Source: a virus. Taken from it: 31,444 bases of DNA. Made by a program: the position numbers and the translations under genes. Below the pieces are notes generated by a model that was given only the letters and a program-made list of their open reading frames with translations, did no database searches and was not told the DNA's origin. The DNA is taken from positions 1-31,444 of the IMG/VR virus record IMGVR_UViG_3300032246_001409; one strand, written 5' to 3'. Shown here piece after piece: positions 21,607 through 30,030 of the stretch (its first letter is position 1; each line of letters opens with the position of its first letter).

Positions 21607-22860
21607 TTACGCTGCGCGTTTGTCGCGCAACTTCAAACGGCGCGCCCTGTGTCGGTGCGTGCCCTCATCGTCAGCCCGCCGAGGCTGCGAGTCAGCCTGA
21701 GAGGACTGCTGCACGGCGGCACCCTGTCCCTCTTGCTCTGACTCACTTGTTGACGAAGATTGGTTGCTGCGCGTCAGCGCAACAGAAGTGGTGTCAGCGT
21801 AAGCCGGGAACACAACCGGGCTTACATCAAGCAGATCGTCAAACTCTGTGATCGTGCGAATCATTGTGCCGTCCGGTGCATCAGTCCACGTTTGACCTTC
21901 AGCCCTGACACGGAAAGCAAAGCTCGATTGGCTTACATCGCCACGCTCTAGGAGCACTTTGAGATCGCGCCCATAGCTGGTGTCAGCCACGTTGACCTCA
22001 TAAACAAGTCCCCTGGGGTCTTCACGAAGTGTGAGCGACCCATTAGTAGTGCGACCAAGGATCAGATTCTGATCGTGATTAAACAGGGCGGCAACATCAA
22101 GGTTGTCGCGCTTCAAAACTTTGCGAAACGCTCCACGTTGAATGACTTCACGGAACCCGCCAAGATCGCCTGACTCTGAACCAAACACGGCAGCGTGCCC
22201 AGTGAGCGTCCATCCACCATTCGCGGCTTCCCGGATTTCAGTAGTTACAGGAGCAATCCTGCGCTCGACCACATCAGCACCATTTCGCAGTTCACTTACC
22301 AACGCTGGATTTTCACGAAGATCTAGCTCGTTAATGATGCGCGTTTCCTTGTTCATAACGTCCTCCCTTGTGCCCGCTGCTGGGGCAAGTTCCGAGCGAC
22401 TATGGTTGCCGCCTCGTTCCACGTAAATCACCGATTTCCAACTTTCTCTTTTGATCTCTGTCAGGGCTGTTTGCAACTTCTGATAAAGCTCCTGAACGCG
22501 AGCGTCTGGTACTGGGTGCTCACGTGTTTTCTGAACATCAAGCAACGTCTGCAAGGGCGGGTTAAAAACAACGGCGTAAGCGGGCACTTTTGACCGTTGA
22601 GCAATGCCCAAAAGACGAGCTCGCATTCGTTTGCCGATACCAGTTGAATCAAAATAGACTTGATTGCCTGATTGGATGAGGTCAAACGTCTTTACGATTG
22701 CTTCCTCAACAACGTCAACTGGCTTAGCGTTTGGATCAGTCCTTAAAACTTCAAGGCTGACTCGTTTTGCATTGGGTAAGTTTTCTTGAGCCCATGTTGT
22801 TTTGCCAGCGCCAGGAGCGCCAATCAGCACAATTAGCGAGCGCTCTGGGTACTCGATCAT
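21607..22860 (-). CDS. P-loop kinase fused to HK97 prohead protease
   Basis: A 417-residue fusion. Residues 1-150 form a polynucleotide-kinase-like P-loop domain (AAA_33 type): GAPGAGKTTWA at 14-24, VYFDSTGIGKRMRARLLG at about 68-85, then AVVFNPPLQTLLDVQKTREH and a C-terminal helix. Residues about 200-360 are a U35 prohead protease: FNHDQNLILGR with His262, SQSSFAF with Ser312/313, then a Ser/Gln-rich tail. There is no stop between them. An internal ATG at 22356 (Met169) has a perfect GGGAGG site, so free protease (249 residues) is probably also made. The kinase alone is known in actinophages; the fusion to the maturation protease is unusual. Confidence 0.9.
   Translation of the reverse strand: MIEYPERSLIVLIGAPGAGKTTWAQENLPNAKRVSLEVLRTDPNAKPVDVVEEAIVKTFDLIQSGNQVYFDSTGIGKRMRARLLGIAQRSKVPAYAVVFNPPLQTLLDVQKTREHPVPDARVQELYQKLQTALTEIKRESWKSVIYVERGGNHSRSELAPAAGTREDVMNKETRIINELDLRENPALVSELRNGADVVERRIAPVTTEIREAANGGWTLTGHAAVFGSESGDLGGFREVIQRGAFRKVLKRDNLDVAALFNHDQNLILGRTTNGSLTLREDPRGLVYEVNVADTSYGRDLKVLLERGDVSQSSFAFRVRAEGQTWTDAPDGTMIRTITEFDDLLDVSPVVFPAYADTTSVALTRSNQSSSTSESEQEGQGAAVQQSSQADSQPRRADDEGTHRHRARRLKLRDKRAA
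22354..22367 (-). promoter_or_regulatory. Internal ribosome binding site and ATG within the kinase-protease gene
   Basis: AAGGGAGGACGTTATG on the minus strand: GGAGG sits five bases before ATG at 22356, in frame with the fusion and exactly at the domain border. It would let the protease be translated without the kinase. Confidence 0.7.
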
Positions 22861-22862
22861 GT

Positions 22863-24056
22863 TTAAACGCTTGTGCCGTCAGAAGGTGGTTGTGGTGCGT
22901 CTAATGGTGCGTCAGCGACCATTTCGATCGGCCCACGGTTTAGTTCGGACCGAACTTCGTCACGAGTGACAATGCCTTCCTTAAACAAGGCAAGGTTGAT
23001 ATCCGCAATTGTCTTCGTGTCACCACGGGTAAGATCGGTGGTGTCAAACTTCAAGCTGAACTGACTTCCCAAACCATTGGTGGAAAGCAGATCCGTGTCG
23101 CGCATCAAGCTCTTCTCCCAGCGAGTAAGCCAGCGGCGAAGAGTGAACCTCACAAAGTGCTCGTACTCCATTGCCGTCGTCGTGTAGGTCAAACTTGACC
23201 CATTAGCGTTTGTCTGCAGCATGTGCGCTGGAATCTGCATCAGGCGAGCAACGTTCAGCGTCGAAAGCTCCATCTGCTGAACCATCTGAGCATCTTCCAA
23301 AGGAAGGCTCATCGGCTCAAACTTCATGCCCTCTTCAAGAATGGCCACACGGGATGCGTTGCCCGTTCCCCCATGCGAAGCGTGCCATTGAGCACGAAGA
23401 CGCTCGGCAGCCTCCGGGCTTAACCTATTTGGATGCGTAAGTACACCGCCAGGGGTTGCATTGTTAGCCCAGAACTTGCCCGCGTACTTTTCAACTGCGG
23501 CATAAGTTCCAAGGCCCTGACGTGCCATCTGAATTGGGCTTACGCCAACCAGCCCGTCAAAGCTCAGGCCACGAATATGAATGAAGTCACGTTGTGTGAA
23601 CGGGCCCTTGTTGCCATCAATTACGTAATAGGGAACACCGTTCTTGTCACGGTCAACCTTGACGCGCTCAGGAGCAATCGGCCAAAGCTCTGTGACCTTT
23701 TTATTAGTCTTGACCTTCAGTAGAAAGGCATTTCCCCAAAGCAACAGGTGCCCCATTGCGACCTCGATAAGCTCGCCGCCATCCATCCAAGCGTTCGGTG
23801 AGTCAAGGAGCTTGGCTACTGGATGGTGTGGCGTTTCGATGCGAGTGCCATCGGGCTGTGTGCGATAAACGTGCAACGGAAGGCTGCCCACTGCGCCAGC
23901 GACCAGCTGCACTGCGGCCCAGACTGGGACAAGGCGAACACTGTTCTTGTTCGTAACGGATTCGTTAGCGAAAGTTTGTTCGAGGAAAACTGCATCGTCG
24001 TTCACAAACTCGATCGGCACAGCACTGCGCTGCGACCACTTGTCGAAGAGGCCCAA
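22863..24056 (-). CDS. Portal protein, HK97/phage portal family
   Basis: A 397-residue portal. It has VPVWAAVQLVAGAVGSLPLH near the N-terminus, LIEVAMGHLLLWGNAFLLKV, FIHIRGLSFDGLVGVSPIQM, and the late LNVARLMQIPAHML with FVRFTLRRWLTRWEKSLM. The start is TTG at 24056, with AGGAG six bases upstream. The dodecameric portal would be the packaging channel between terminase and head. It lies between terminase and the kinase-protease gene as expected. Confidence 0.95.
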   Translation of the reverse strand: MGLFDKWSQRSAVPIEFVNDDAVFLEQTFANESVTNKNSVRLVPVWAAVQLVAGAVGSLPLHVYRTQPDGTRIETPHHPVAKLLDSPNAWMDGGELIEVAMGHLLLWGNAFLLKVKTNKKVTELWPIAPERVKVDRDKNGVPYYVIDGNKGPFTQRDFIHIRGLSFDGLVGVSPIQMARQGLGTYAAVEKYAGKFWANNATPGGVLTHPNRLSPEAAERLRAQWHASHGGTGNASRVAILEEGMKFEPMSLPLEDAQMVQQMELSTLNVARLMQIPAHMLQTNANGSSLTYTTTAMEYEHFVRFTLRRWLTRWEKSLMRDTDLLSTNGLGSQFSLKFDTTDLTRGDTKTIADINLALFKEGIVTRDEVRSELNRGPIEMVADAPLDAPQPPSDGTSV

Positions 24057-24072
24057 TGTGTTCTCCTAAAGC

Positions 24073-25575
24073 TCAGAGGACCAACAGGTCCGAGGTTTCA
24101 TAGACGGAATCTGTTCCGCCGTCCTGCTGTGTGGCAACCGTGAACGCGAGCAACAAGGCAATGAGCGCGTCGATCTTGCCCCGGCCCGTCTTGCCTCTGG
24201 GCGCTTTAGCAATTCGCCAGCCGCGCTCGGTCATCTTGATGCTGCCAGCCTCAACATGCGCTTCAAGTTTCGGATCACCGTTATGAACTAGCTCTCCCCT
24301 GTTCACAGCCTCCAACAACCTCGAGCAAGCCGGAACGGTTCGCTCATTCGTCATTGGAAACTCGATCATCACAGCGCCTCTAGCTTCAAGCTCCTGTGCG
24401 GATCTGGCGAAGCTCCATAAATCGAAGACGACGCCGTGAACCTCAAACTTGTCATGCAAGTTAATGATGTGGTTCTCAATCAACGCAAGATCAAGTTCGC
24501 CACCCTCCGGCGGCGTAAAAATCTCAGCCTCAACGGCCCAACGCTCATCCTCAAGTTGATGGACAACGGTAACGGCACTCGTATCGTGCCGAAGGCCAAT
24601 GTCCACGCCAATCCAAACGCGGGCATGCTCGGGAATAACAAGGTCGTAGTCAGCAAGTGTTCCCCACTTGCCAGGCTCAATCCAACTGTCTTCCAGATTC
24701 GTAACCCACTGGTTGCAGGCGTACCTAAGCCATTCGCGTTTATGCATCGACGGGCTCTGATGCCGCCTGCTCAAATCCTCAACCGTTACGAAGCTCGACG
24801 GGTTCGCCTTCTTAACGATCTCCATGTCGTCGCAATCTTCGCCCTCTGGGACTTCCCACATGTGAGCAACGAAAGAGCCGTCGGGGCTACGACTGCGAAT
24901 GTGAAAGCCAGTCTGTTCGCGGTCTTCCAGAAGATGCGCTCGCTCACGGAGCTTGCCCAATGGACTCTCAAGATCAGCCCCCGCCGTTGAAATCGTGACC
25001 ATCTGACCCTTGTCACGCTTGCCAAGACCATCGCGGGCAATGGCGTAAAGGTCTGGTGACTTATGCCTGTGAAGCTCATCGCAAAGGAACAGCGTTGGCG
25101 CAATACCATCAGCTGTGTTCGAGTCGCTGGCAAGCACCTTGACCGTGCCATTGTCCGACCGTGACCTGAGCTCTCGATACCCGTCCCTGACCGAAATCAG
25201 CTGCTGCAAACGCTCCGAGCGCTTAACAAACCCAGCCGCATGCTGGTACATCAGCGAAGCCTGATCCCTTGATGCAGCCGCGATGTAACAGCTGGCGTCC
25301 CGAGTAGTCAGCAGGTGATAGACGGCTGTCGCCGCGTAAAGCGTGGTCTTGCCGTTCCCCTTGCCAAGCAAGACAAGCATTTCCTGAGCGCCATCAAAGA
25401 GATCGAGCAATACGCGCTTCTGCCAATCCTCGAGCACAAACAACCGCCCGTCATTCGTAATCAACTCGCTTTCAGCGAACGCTACAAAGAGCTCAAGCTC
25501 CTGCTTTGCGCTGTCTGAATGCTGCGAGCTGATCGAAGACATCTGCTTCGACCGGCTTGGCTTCTTCTTGCTCAT
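24073..25575 (-). CDS. Terminase large subunit
   Basis: A 500-residue enzyme. The Walker A motif is GKGNGKTT at 71-78 and the Walker B is TLFLCDELH at 161-169, with the coupling motif TISTAG following. The nuclease half has WIGVDIGLRHDTSAV (Asp325), VVFDLWSF (Asp385) and GKIDALIALL (Asp469). It translocates DNA into the head and cuts it. The start overlaps the small subunit by 83 bases; ATG at 25542 is an alternative. The HK97-like class suggests cos-type packaging, but that is inference. Confidence 0.96.
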   Translation of the reverse strand: MSKKKPSRSKQMSSISSQHSDSAKQELELFVAFAESELITNDGRLFVLEDWQKRVLLDLFDGAQEMLVLLGKGNGKTTLYAATAVYHLLTTRDASCYIAAASRDQASLMYQHAAGFVKRSERLQQLISVRDGYRELRSRSDNGTVKVLASDSNTADGIAPTLFLCDELHRHKSPDLYAIARDGLGKRDKGQMVTISTAGADLESPLGKLRERAHLLEDREQTGFHIRSRSPDGSFVAHMWEVPEGEDCDDMEIVKKANPSSFVTVEDLSRRHQSPSMHKREWLRYACNQWVTNLEDSWIEPGKWGTLADYDLVIPEHARVWIGVDIGLRHDTSAVTVVHQLEDERWAVEAEIFTPPEGGELDLALIENHIINLHDKFEVHGVVFDLWSFARSAQELEARGAVMIEFPMTNERTVPACSRLLEAVNRGELVHNGDPKLEAHVEAGSIKMTERGWRIAKAPRGKTGRGKIDALIALLLAFTVATQQDGGTDSVYETSDLLVL

Positions 25576-25927
25576 CTCTGCGCTCCCAAGGTCGCTCGAG
25601 CAGGTACTTCATAGCCTGCACATTCCCGTCAATAGCTGCGCCCTCCAACAGGCCAACCAGCTGCTCAACGGAAAGGCCCCCCGCCCGTTCTTGACTGACT
25701 AATTCCGATGGCTTAGATCTCGCCCTAGGACGAGGGATCTGTTCATAAGCCTGGACAAACTCAAATTGCGGTCCTTCGCTTGCCTCTTTGCCAGCCGTCA
25801 TCCATCGGCGAATGGTTGCCGTGCTGACTCCCACAGTTCGGTTTGCGTCTTCCTGTGTCTTGCCCTCACGGAGCAACGTCAACCAGTGTTCTCGGCGTGC
25901 TTTGTCAAACCTGATGGCCTTGCTCAT
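25493..25927 (-). CDS. Terminase small subunit
   Basis: A 144-residue protein. Residues 10-50 form a helix-turn-helix (EHWLTLLREGKTQEDANRTV, then STATIRRWM). A central linker rich in Pro and Arg follows, then an oligomerisation helix (SVEQLVGLLEGAAIDGNVQA) and the WERRDEQEE tail. It directly precedes and overlaps the large subunit. It would recognise the packaging site, possibly in the 146-base gap upstream. Confidence 0.85.
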   Translation of the reverse strand: MSKAIRFDKARREHWLTLLREGKTQEDANRTVGVSTATIRRWMTAGKEASEGPQFEFVQAYEQIPRPRARSKPSELVSQERAGGLSVEQLVGLLEGAAIDGNVQAMKYLLERPWERRDEQEEAKPVEADVFDQLAAFRQRKAGA

Positions 25928-26073
25928 GTACCTAAAGTCCTTCCCCCAACTGACTTTTATTCACAAATTCATCTCGTGGTGGGTTCGCCGCGGTCGAAAA
26001 TCAAAGAATTGCGCCATCAAATTTGTTGTGAAAAGTGCCTAGGGCGCGTTCTAAGGGCCTGTTCTCCGCACCT
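25928..26073. other. Intergenic region between HNH and terminase genes, candidate packaging site
   Basis: A 146-base stretch without a gene, with an AT-rich central part (CAAATTTGTTGTGAAAAG) and GC-rich flanks. In many HNH-terminase phages the cos site lies here. I see no definitive cos ends, so this is positional inference only. Confidence 0.3.
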
Positions 26074-26445
26074 TCAGCCGGTAGGTTGAGTGCCTTGCCT
26101 TCGCCGTGAGGCGCGATGTTCGGCCTCAACTATTGGGTGGCACGTTCGGCACAGGACTTGAAGGTTGGTTTGGTCGTGGGTGCCTCCCTCGATCAGGGGG
26201 AGGATGTGATGCACGGTCAGATCATTGGGTGAGTAGCACCGTTCGCACATGCCACTTGTGCGGCTGATGGCTCTAGCCCTTGCCCGTCGCCACTCTGCTG
26301 TCTTGTATGCGCTGCGGTCCCGTCGGGCTGTGCCTTGTCTTGCCGTGTCGTAGTACGAGCGCTTTGCCGTGTGGCATTTGGGACAGCGCGATCTGCCGTT
26401 GCCCTGGGGGAAGAGCTTGCCGCACGTTAGGCAGCTGACTTGCAT
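26074..26445 (-). CDS. HNH endonuclease next to terminase
   Basis: A 123-residue HNH nuclease. Two zinc pairs lie at the N-terminus (CLTCGK, CPKC). CERCYSPNDLTVHHILPLIE holds the first HNH strands and the His pair, followed by TNLQVLCRTCHPIVE. ATG at 26445 overlaps the tail fibre stop (TAATG). HNH proteins beside terminase are often required for cos cleavage and packaging in HK97-type phages, and this is the likely role here. Confidence 0.92.
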   Translation of the reverse strand: MQVSCLTCGKLFPQGNGRSRCPKCHTAKRSYYDTARQGTARRDRSAYKTAEWRRARARAISRTSGMCERCYSPNDLTVHHILPLIEGGTHDQTNLQVLCRTCHPIVEAEHRASRRRQGTQPTG

Positions 26446-28919
26446 TAGCTGCTGAGGACTGTGACGCGCAGGGCGTTGTTGGATTGCGCTGGGCTTGAGC
26501 TGCCCGACCAGCCAAGGTTGATGCCTGAGTCTTGTCGTGCGTCGATTCTGATGGTGTCAAGCGTGTTGCATTTCATTATGTATGAAAGGTCCGTGTTCTG
26601 GACAAGGGCATTGGCTGGGATGCTTACGCCGGGCCGGTCAATGACTGTTCCGCCACTGTCAACGTGTCGGATTAGCATTGCTCGACCGCCAGTAGCGTTT
26701 GTTGTCCAGCCAATGTGGGCGCTTACAAGGATTGTACAGCCGTAGTTGATTTGGATGTATCCAGCAGTGTGGCTGGTTCCTGATGCTGAACCGAGTGAAT
26801 ATGAAAGGTACGTTGTGTCGCCTGTTTGATCTGCGGCGTTGAGTCCAATGCCGACGACGGTTGATCCGCTTGCGATTACTTGGGCTGTGTTTGACCACAT
26901 GAAGATTGTTGGCAGCTGGAACTTAGTTGACGTGATGTTCGCTCCTGAAGAAACGTCAGAGTCAACGAGCTTGCTTTGAGACAGAACACCACCTGATGTT
27001 GCTCTTACGATTCCGGCAACGCTGCCTGGGATGGTGACCGTTCCTGTGAACGTTGGGCTTGCCGTTGGTGCCGCGCCAATATCCGAAGGAACGAGCGCAT
27101 CACTGCCTCCGGTTGCGTGTGAAGACTTATGCGCTGTGGGAGTGCGCGTGTCTGACAACCGTGAATCATTTCCCGCAGCTGCTTCCGTCGCACCTGTTCC
27201 AAGTGCCCTCACGCTTGCAGTGCCAGCGGCTTGAACGGTAAGCCCAGTGTGCGTGTGGTTGCCTGCTGCGGCTTCCGTTGCTCCAGTGCCAAGTGCCCGA
27301 ACGCTTGCAGTGCCAGCGGCTTGAACGGTAAGGCCCGTGTGACTGTGATCTGATGCGGCTGCCGTGAGTGCTGTGCCGTCTCCCGCAATCGCTCTGACGG
27401 ATGCTGTGCCTTGGGCTGCTGCGGTTGTTAGGTTGACGCTTGATGCCTGTTTGTCTGCAAGGTCAGTCGTGAGGTTTGTGACCTGTGATTGGGCAATCGT
27501 GATCGGGTCTGAGCCCGCGCTTCCGTGTGACGAAGCGTGACTTGTTGGTGTTCGGGAGTCTGATAGGCGACTGTCGGATGTGATGACAGCAGTGCCGGTG
27601 ATGTCAGCTGGGGCGTGGGTGTGCGATGTGGTTGCCGCACCAATGCTGGCTGGTGTGATGCTAACCGCACCAGTGTTTCCGTTGACGCTGAGAACTACAT
27701 CGAGCGGGGTTTGCAGGAGTGTCCAGTCGGCCATTGTGCTAGCCGTGCCCGTGTTTTTGATGTAGCTCTTTGACTCATCGGTCCGGACTGCAACGTCGCC
27801 TTCCTGTGACGTCAGGGCAAGCTGGGCGGCTTGTGAGCCGACCGTGTAAACGCTGGTAATGGCGATCGCTGGAAGTTGAGCGCTGCTGATCTGCCCGCTG
27901 CTGTCAAGACCTGCAACACCATTGGCAACGTTCTTGCTCGCCGCGTCAACAACTTTGTTAGTGCTGCTGATGCTGGTGCTTGATGTGGTGTGGCTTGCAC
28001 TGACAGCTTTATCACTCGTGACGTTCGCACCAGAGGTCATACCGCCTGAAAGGTCAAGGGCATGGCCGTGGTCTGCGCGGGCTGGGTAACCGTTGGAGCC
28101 TGCACCAATAGCGTTTGTTGACGAAGACGTGACAGTCAGCGGTGTGATTGTGCCGTTGCTTGCCTGATTTACCCAAGACTGCCATGTGCCCGGAGTGCCG
28201 CCCGTGATGCAAACTTGGATTCGACCATTGAGGGCAACAAGCATGTCACCCTGAAGCCATGTTCCCGTTGTTGGCGGATTGGACGAAGAGTTGTAACCGC
28301 AGAACCTGTTAGCGGCATAGCCACCGATAGGGTTGCTGAGAAGTTTAGAAGTATCCGCGATGCCGTGAACGCTTGTAGTGCCAGCAGTGTGCGAGTCAAG
28401 GCTGGACTGCAAAGCGACTCCACCAGACCCGGTTGTGATGCCTATTGTTGCTGATGTGCTTGAGCCTGAGTTGGTAATCGGAGCAGTAACGCCAACAACA
28501 CCCGATGGTCCTTGAGCGCCAGTTGCGCCAGTGTCACCCTTTGCACCAGTCGCACCAGTCGGGCCGGTTGAGCCAGTGGCACCAGTTGAGCCTGTTGGCC
28601 CAGTTGGACCCTGCGAACCAGTAGCGCCCGTTGCACCCTGTGATGCGACCAACTGCCACTTACTGCTAACCCCTGGCACATCCGTTGAAAGAGTGGCCTG
28701 CTTGGCGTAATAGCTAGACCCCGAATACGAAACAAAGTCATTGAGGCTGTAAGCCTGGGCACTCCACGCGCCTTGGCTATTAAGCGTAGTGCCAGCTGGA
28801 CCCTGTGGGCCCGTCCCACCAACACGAAGGATTTTTGTCTGGTCATTGAGTTTCACCGTAAGACCGTTAGCCGTGATCTTCACAGTTTTCTCAACTGCGT
28901 TGACCTTCACGACACTCAT
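26445..28919 (-). CDS. Collagen-like tail fibre / receptor-binding protein
   Basis: An 824-residue fibre. Residues 1-46 form a short head-end domain. Residues 48-92 resemble a chitin-binding-like module ([20 protein letters not shown], then WQLV). Residues 95-140 hold about 15 uninterrupted Gly-X-Y triplets. The middle region has repeated His-rich turns ([29 protein letters not shown]), including a 30-residue unit duplicated as a 90-bp DNA repeat. The C-terminal 150 residues are a beta-rich head domain ([18 protein letters not shown]), probably the receptor-binding part. It sits upstream of terminase, far from the other tail genes. ATG at 28919 overlaps the previous stop. Confidence 0.9.
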   Translation of the reverse strand: MSVVKVNAVEKTVKITANGLTVKLNDQTKILRVGGTGPQGPAGTTLNSQGAWSAQAYSLNDFVSYSGSSYYAKQATLSTDVPGVSSKWQLVASQGATGATGSQGPTGPTGSTGATGSTGPTGATGAKGDTGATGAQGPSGVVGVTAPITNSGSSTSATIGITTGSGGVALQSSLDSHTAGTTSVHGIADTSKLLSNPIGGYAANRFCGYNSSSNPPTTGTWLQGDMLVALNGRIQVCITGGTPGTWQSWVNQASNGTITPLTVTSSSTNAIGAGSNGYPARADHGHALDLSGGMTSGANVTSDKAVSASHTTSSTSISSTNKVVDAASKNVANGVAGLDSSGQISSAQLPAIAITSVYTVGSQAAQLALTSQEGDVAVRTDESKSYIKNTGTASTMADWTLLQTPLDVVLSVNGNTGAVSITPASIGAATTSHTHAPADITGTAVITSDSRLSDSRTPTSHASSHGSAGSDPITIAQSQVTNLTTDLADKQASSVNLTTAAAQGTASVRAIAGDGTALTAAASDHSHTGLTVQAAGTASVRALGTGATEAAAGNHTHTGLTVQAAGTASVRALGTGATEAAAGNDSRLSDTRTPTAHKSSHATGGSDALVPSDIGAAPTASPTFTGTVTIPGSVAGIVRATSGGVLSQSKLVDSDVSSGANITSTKFQLPTIFMWSNTAQVIASGSTVVGIGLNAADQTGDTTYLSYSLGSASGTSHTAGYIQINYGCTILVSAHIGWTTNATGGRAMLIRHVDSGGTVIDRPGVSIPANALVQNTDLSYIMKCNTLDTIRIDARQDSGINLGWSGSSSPAQSNNALRVTVLSS
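27211..27330. repeat. 90-bp direct repeat in the tail fibre gene
   Basis: The 30-base sequence starting ACGCTTGCAGTGCCAGCGGC at 27211-27240 recurs exactly at 27301-27330. The offset of 90 bases equals one 30-residue fibre unit. It could allow fibre length change by recombination. Confidence 0.85.
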
Positions 28920-29257
28920 GTCTTGACAACCTCGATCGTGCCGTGCAGAAGCAGATCAGCCTTGCCACTGCCACTGGTGATAACAAGGTCATACGCGCCA
29001 GTGTCGATCTTCCAGTCTTGGACTTGCGCTGGCGTGCGCGAAACCGTCACCGTGCCAGCAGACCCGCCGAGGGTAATACCCGAACCGCTGGTAAGCGTCG
29101 CAATGACCGTGCCATTGGGCTTATCCATGACACGGAATGAGGCCGTGTACCCCGTGAGGTTCACGACCGTCGTTGCATCATTGTCAGAGTAGTAAGTAAG
29201 CGACAAATCAAGCGACTCCTGAGCGAAGGTCTTGATGTCGTATTGCTCTGGGCTCAA
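28916..29257 (-). CDS. Beta-sandwich structural protein upstream of the tail fibre
   Basis: A 113-residue protein: [20 protein letters not shown], then [15 protein letters not shown], then [20 protein letters not shown] and [12 protein letters not shown]. The strand pattern fits the phage baseplate-upper-protein N-terminal (BppU-like) or Ig-like fold. I chose TTG at 29257 because AAAGGAG lies seven bases upstream; the longer frame to 29338 includes hairpin-rich intergenic DNA. It may anchor or assemble the fibre. Confidence 0.7.
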   Translation of the reverse strand: MSPEQYDIKTFAQESLDLSLTYYSDNDATTVVNLTGYTASFRVMDKPNGTVIATLTSGSGITLGGSAGTVTVSRTPAQVQDWKIDTGAYDLVITSGSGKADLLLHGTIEVVKT

Positions 29258-29334
29258 CTGACAACTCCTTTGAAAAATGAGGGCGGCACCACACTGGAAG
29301 CCTTGGGGGGAAAGCGACCCTTGCGATGCCGCCA

Positions 29335-29353
29335 GCACACCTGGGGGGTGTGC
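29335..29353 (-). terminator. Possible hairpin before the beta-sandwich gene
   Basis: A 7-bp perfect stem (GCACACC with GGTGTGC) and 5-base loop, in the gap of about 130 bases. A second long-range stem (GGCGGCA with TGCCGCC) flanks it and is followed by CTCATTTTT on the minus strand. A partial terminator or a transcript-processing site is possible. Confidence 0.35.
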
Positions 29354-29389
29354 CTCGCCCGCAGCTGATCGGAACTGGGGCGAAGATGG

Positions 29390-29671
29390 TTACTGCACGT
29401 CGCGTGTGTCACGGAGCTTCATGCCCCGCTCGATCACAGCGTGCCGAGTGCGAAAGATCAGGCCAATGGCACACGCTGCCCGATTGCCAATCAACGGGCT
29501 CAATGCGGCTCGCTTAATTAACGGGCTTGCATCCAAGTCTTGTGTCAGGGCGTAAAGGCCAACGTGTTTGTCGTCCGTTGTTTGTACTGGGACGATCGCT
29601 ACAAGTGTGCCCTGGTCAAGTAGTTCAAGTGCACGGTCGTACATTGAGCCACCGTGTAGATCCTCGGGCAT
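29390..29671 (-). CDS. Unknown small protein
   Basis: A 93-residue protein with mixed helix and strand (MYDRALELLDQGTLVAIVPV, then HVGLYALTQDLDASPLIKRA). ATG at 29671 follows the preceding stop by one base. An internal Met at residue 10 is an alternative start. No family recognised. Confidence 0.7.
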   Translation of the reverse strand: MPEDLHGGSMYDRALELLDQGTLVAIVPVQTTDDKHVGLYALTQDLDASPLIKRAALSPLIGNRAACAIGLIFRTRHAVIERGMKLRDTRDVQ

Positions 29672-29672
29672 G

Positions 29673-29900
29673 TCACTGGACTGCGTATTTGGCCCGGTGG
29701 GCTTTCAAGCGCGTTGCGCTTTCCTCGCATTGAGAACACTTGCAGGTGTAAGTGCCATCACAGGCAATGGTGCGTGTGAGTTCTGGCATGGTCTGCGGTG
29801 CGCAACCGGGGGCTGCTGGTATTTCGCGTGGGTTCAGCCCGTAGCGCACGAGTTCTTCGCGCAGGCCGTAACAGAGTTGGCACCTACAAGTGCGAGTCAC
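29673..29900 (-). CDS. Cys-rich mini-protein with paired CxCxxC motifs
   Basis: A 75-residue protein. CRCQLC lies at residues 5-10 and CKCSQC at 53-58, with further Cys at 33 and 47. The two CxCxxC modules and nearby Arg and Tyr residues suggest one or two zinc sites. I chose GTG at 29900 because GGAAGG lies seven bases upstream; the long frame to 30125 would overlap the transglycosylase gene. It may bind nucleic acid or act as a small regulator of the downstream fibre genes. No family recognised. Confidence 0.72.
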   Translation of the reverse strand: MTRTCRCQLCYGLREELVRYGLNPREIPAAPGCAPQTMPELTRTIACDGTYTCKCSQCEESATRLKAHRAKYAVQ

Positions 29901-29966
29901 GATGTGCCCTTCCAAATTTTTGAGGCCCAATGTGTGGGCGTCGAATGAACGGGGCGTGACAGTGAA

Positions 29967-29996
29967 GGTGCAGTTGCTCCGGGAGCAACCTACACC
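29967..29996 (-). terminator. Long intergenic hairpin after the transglycosylase gene
   Basis: GGTGCAGTTGCTCC pairs with GGAGCAACCTACACC with one bulge, giving a 30-base near-perfect hairpin centred on CCGGG. It lies 35 bases beyond the transglycosylase stop and 67 before the Cys-rich gene. There is no clear U tract, so attenuation or mRNA processing is as likely as termination. Confidence 0.5.
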
Positions 29997-30030
29997 TAGT
30001 GACGCACTATGACACCCATTTCGGACGGAA

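Noticed and set aside
26461-28454. Several plus-strand and other-frame open frames across the tail fibre gene
   Set aside because: They are shadows of a repetitive Gly/Thr/Ser-rich coding sequence and have no ribosome binding sites or protein-like pattern.
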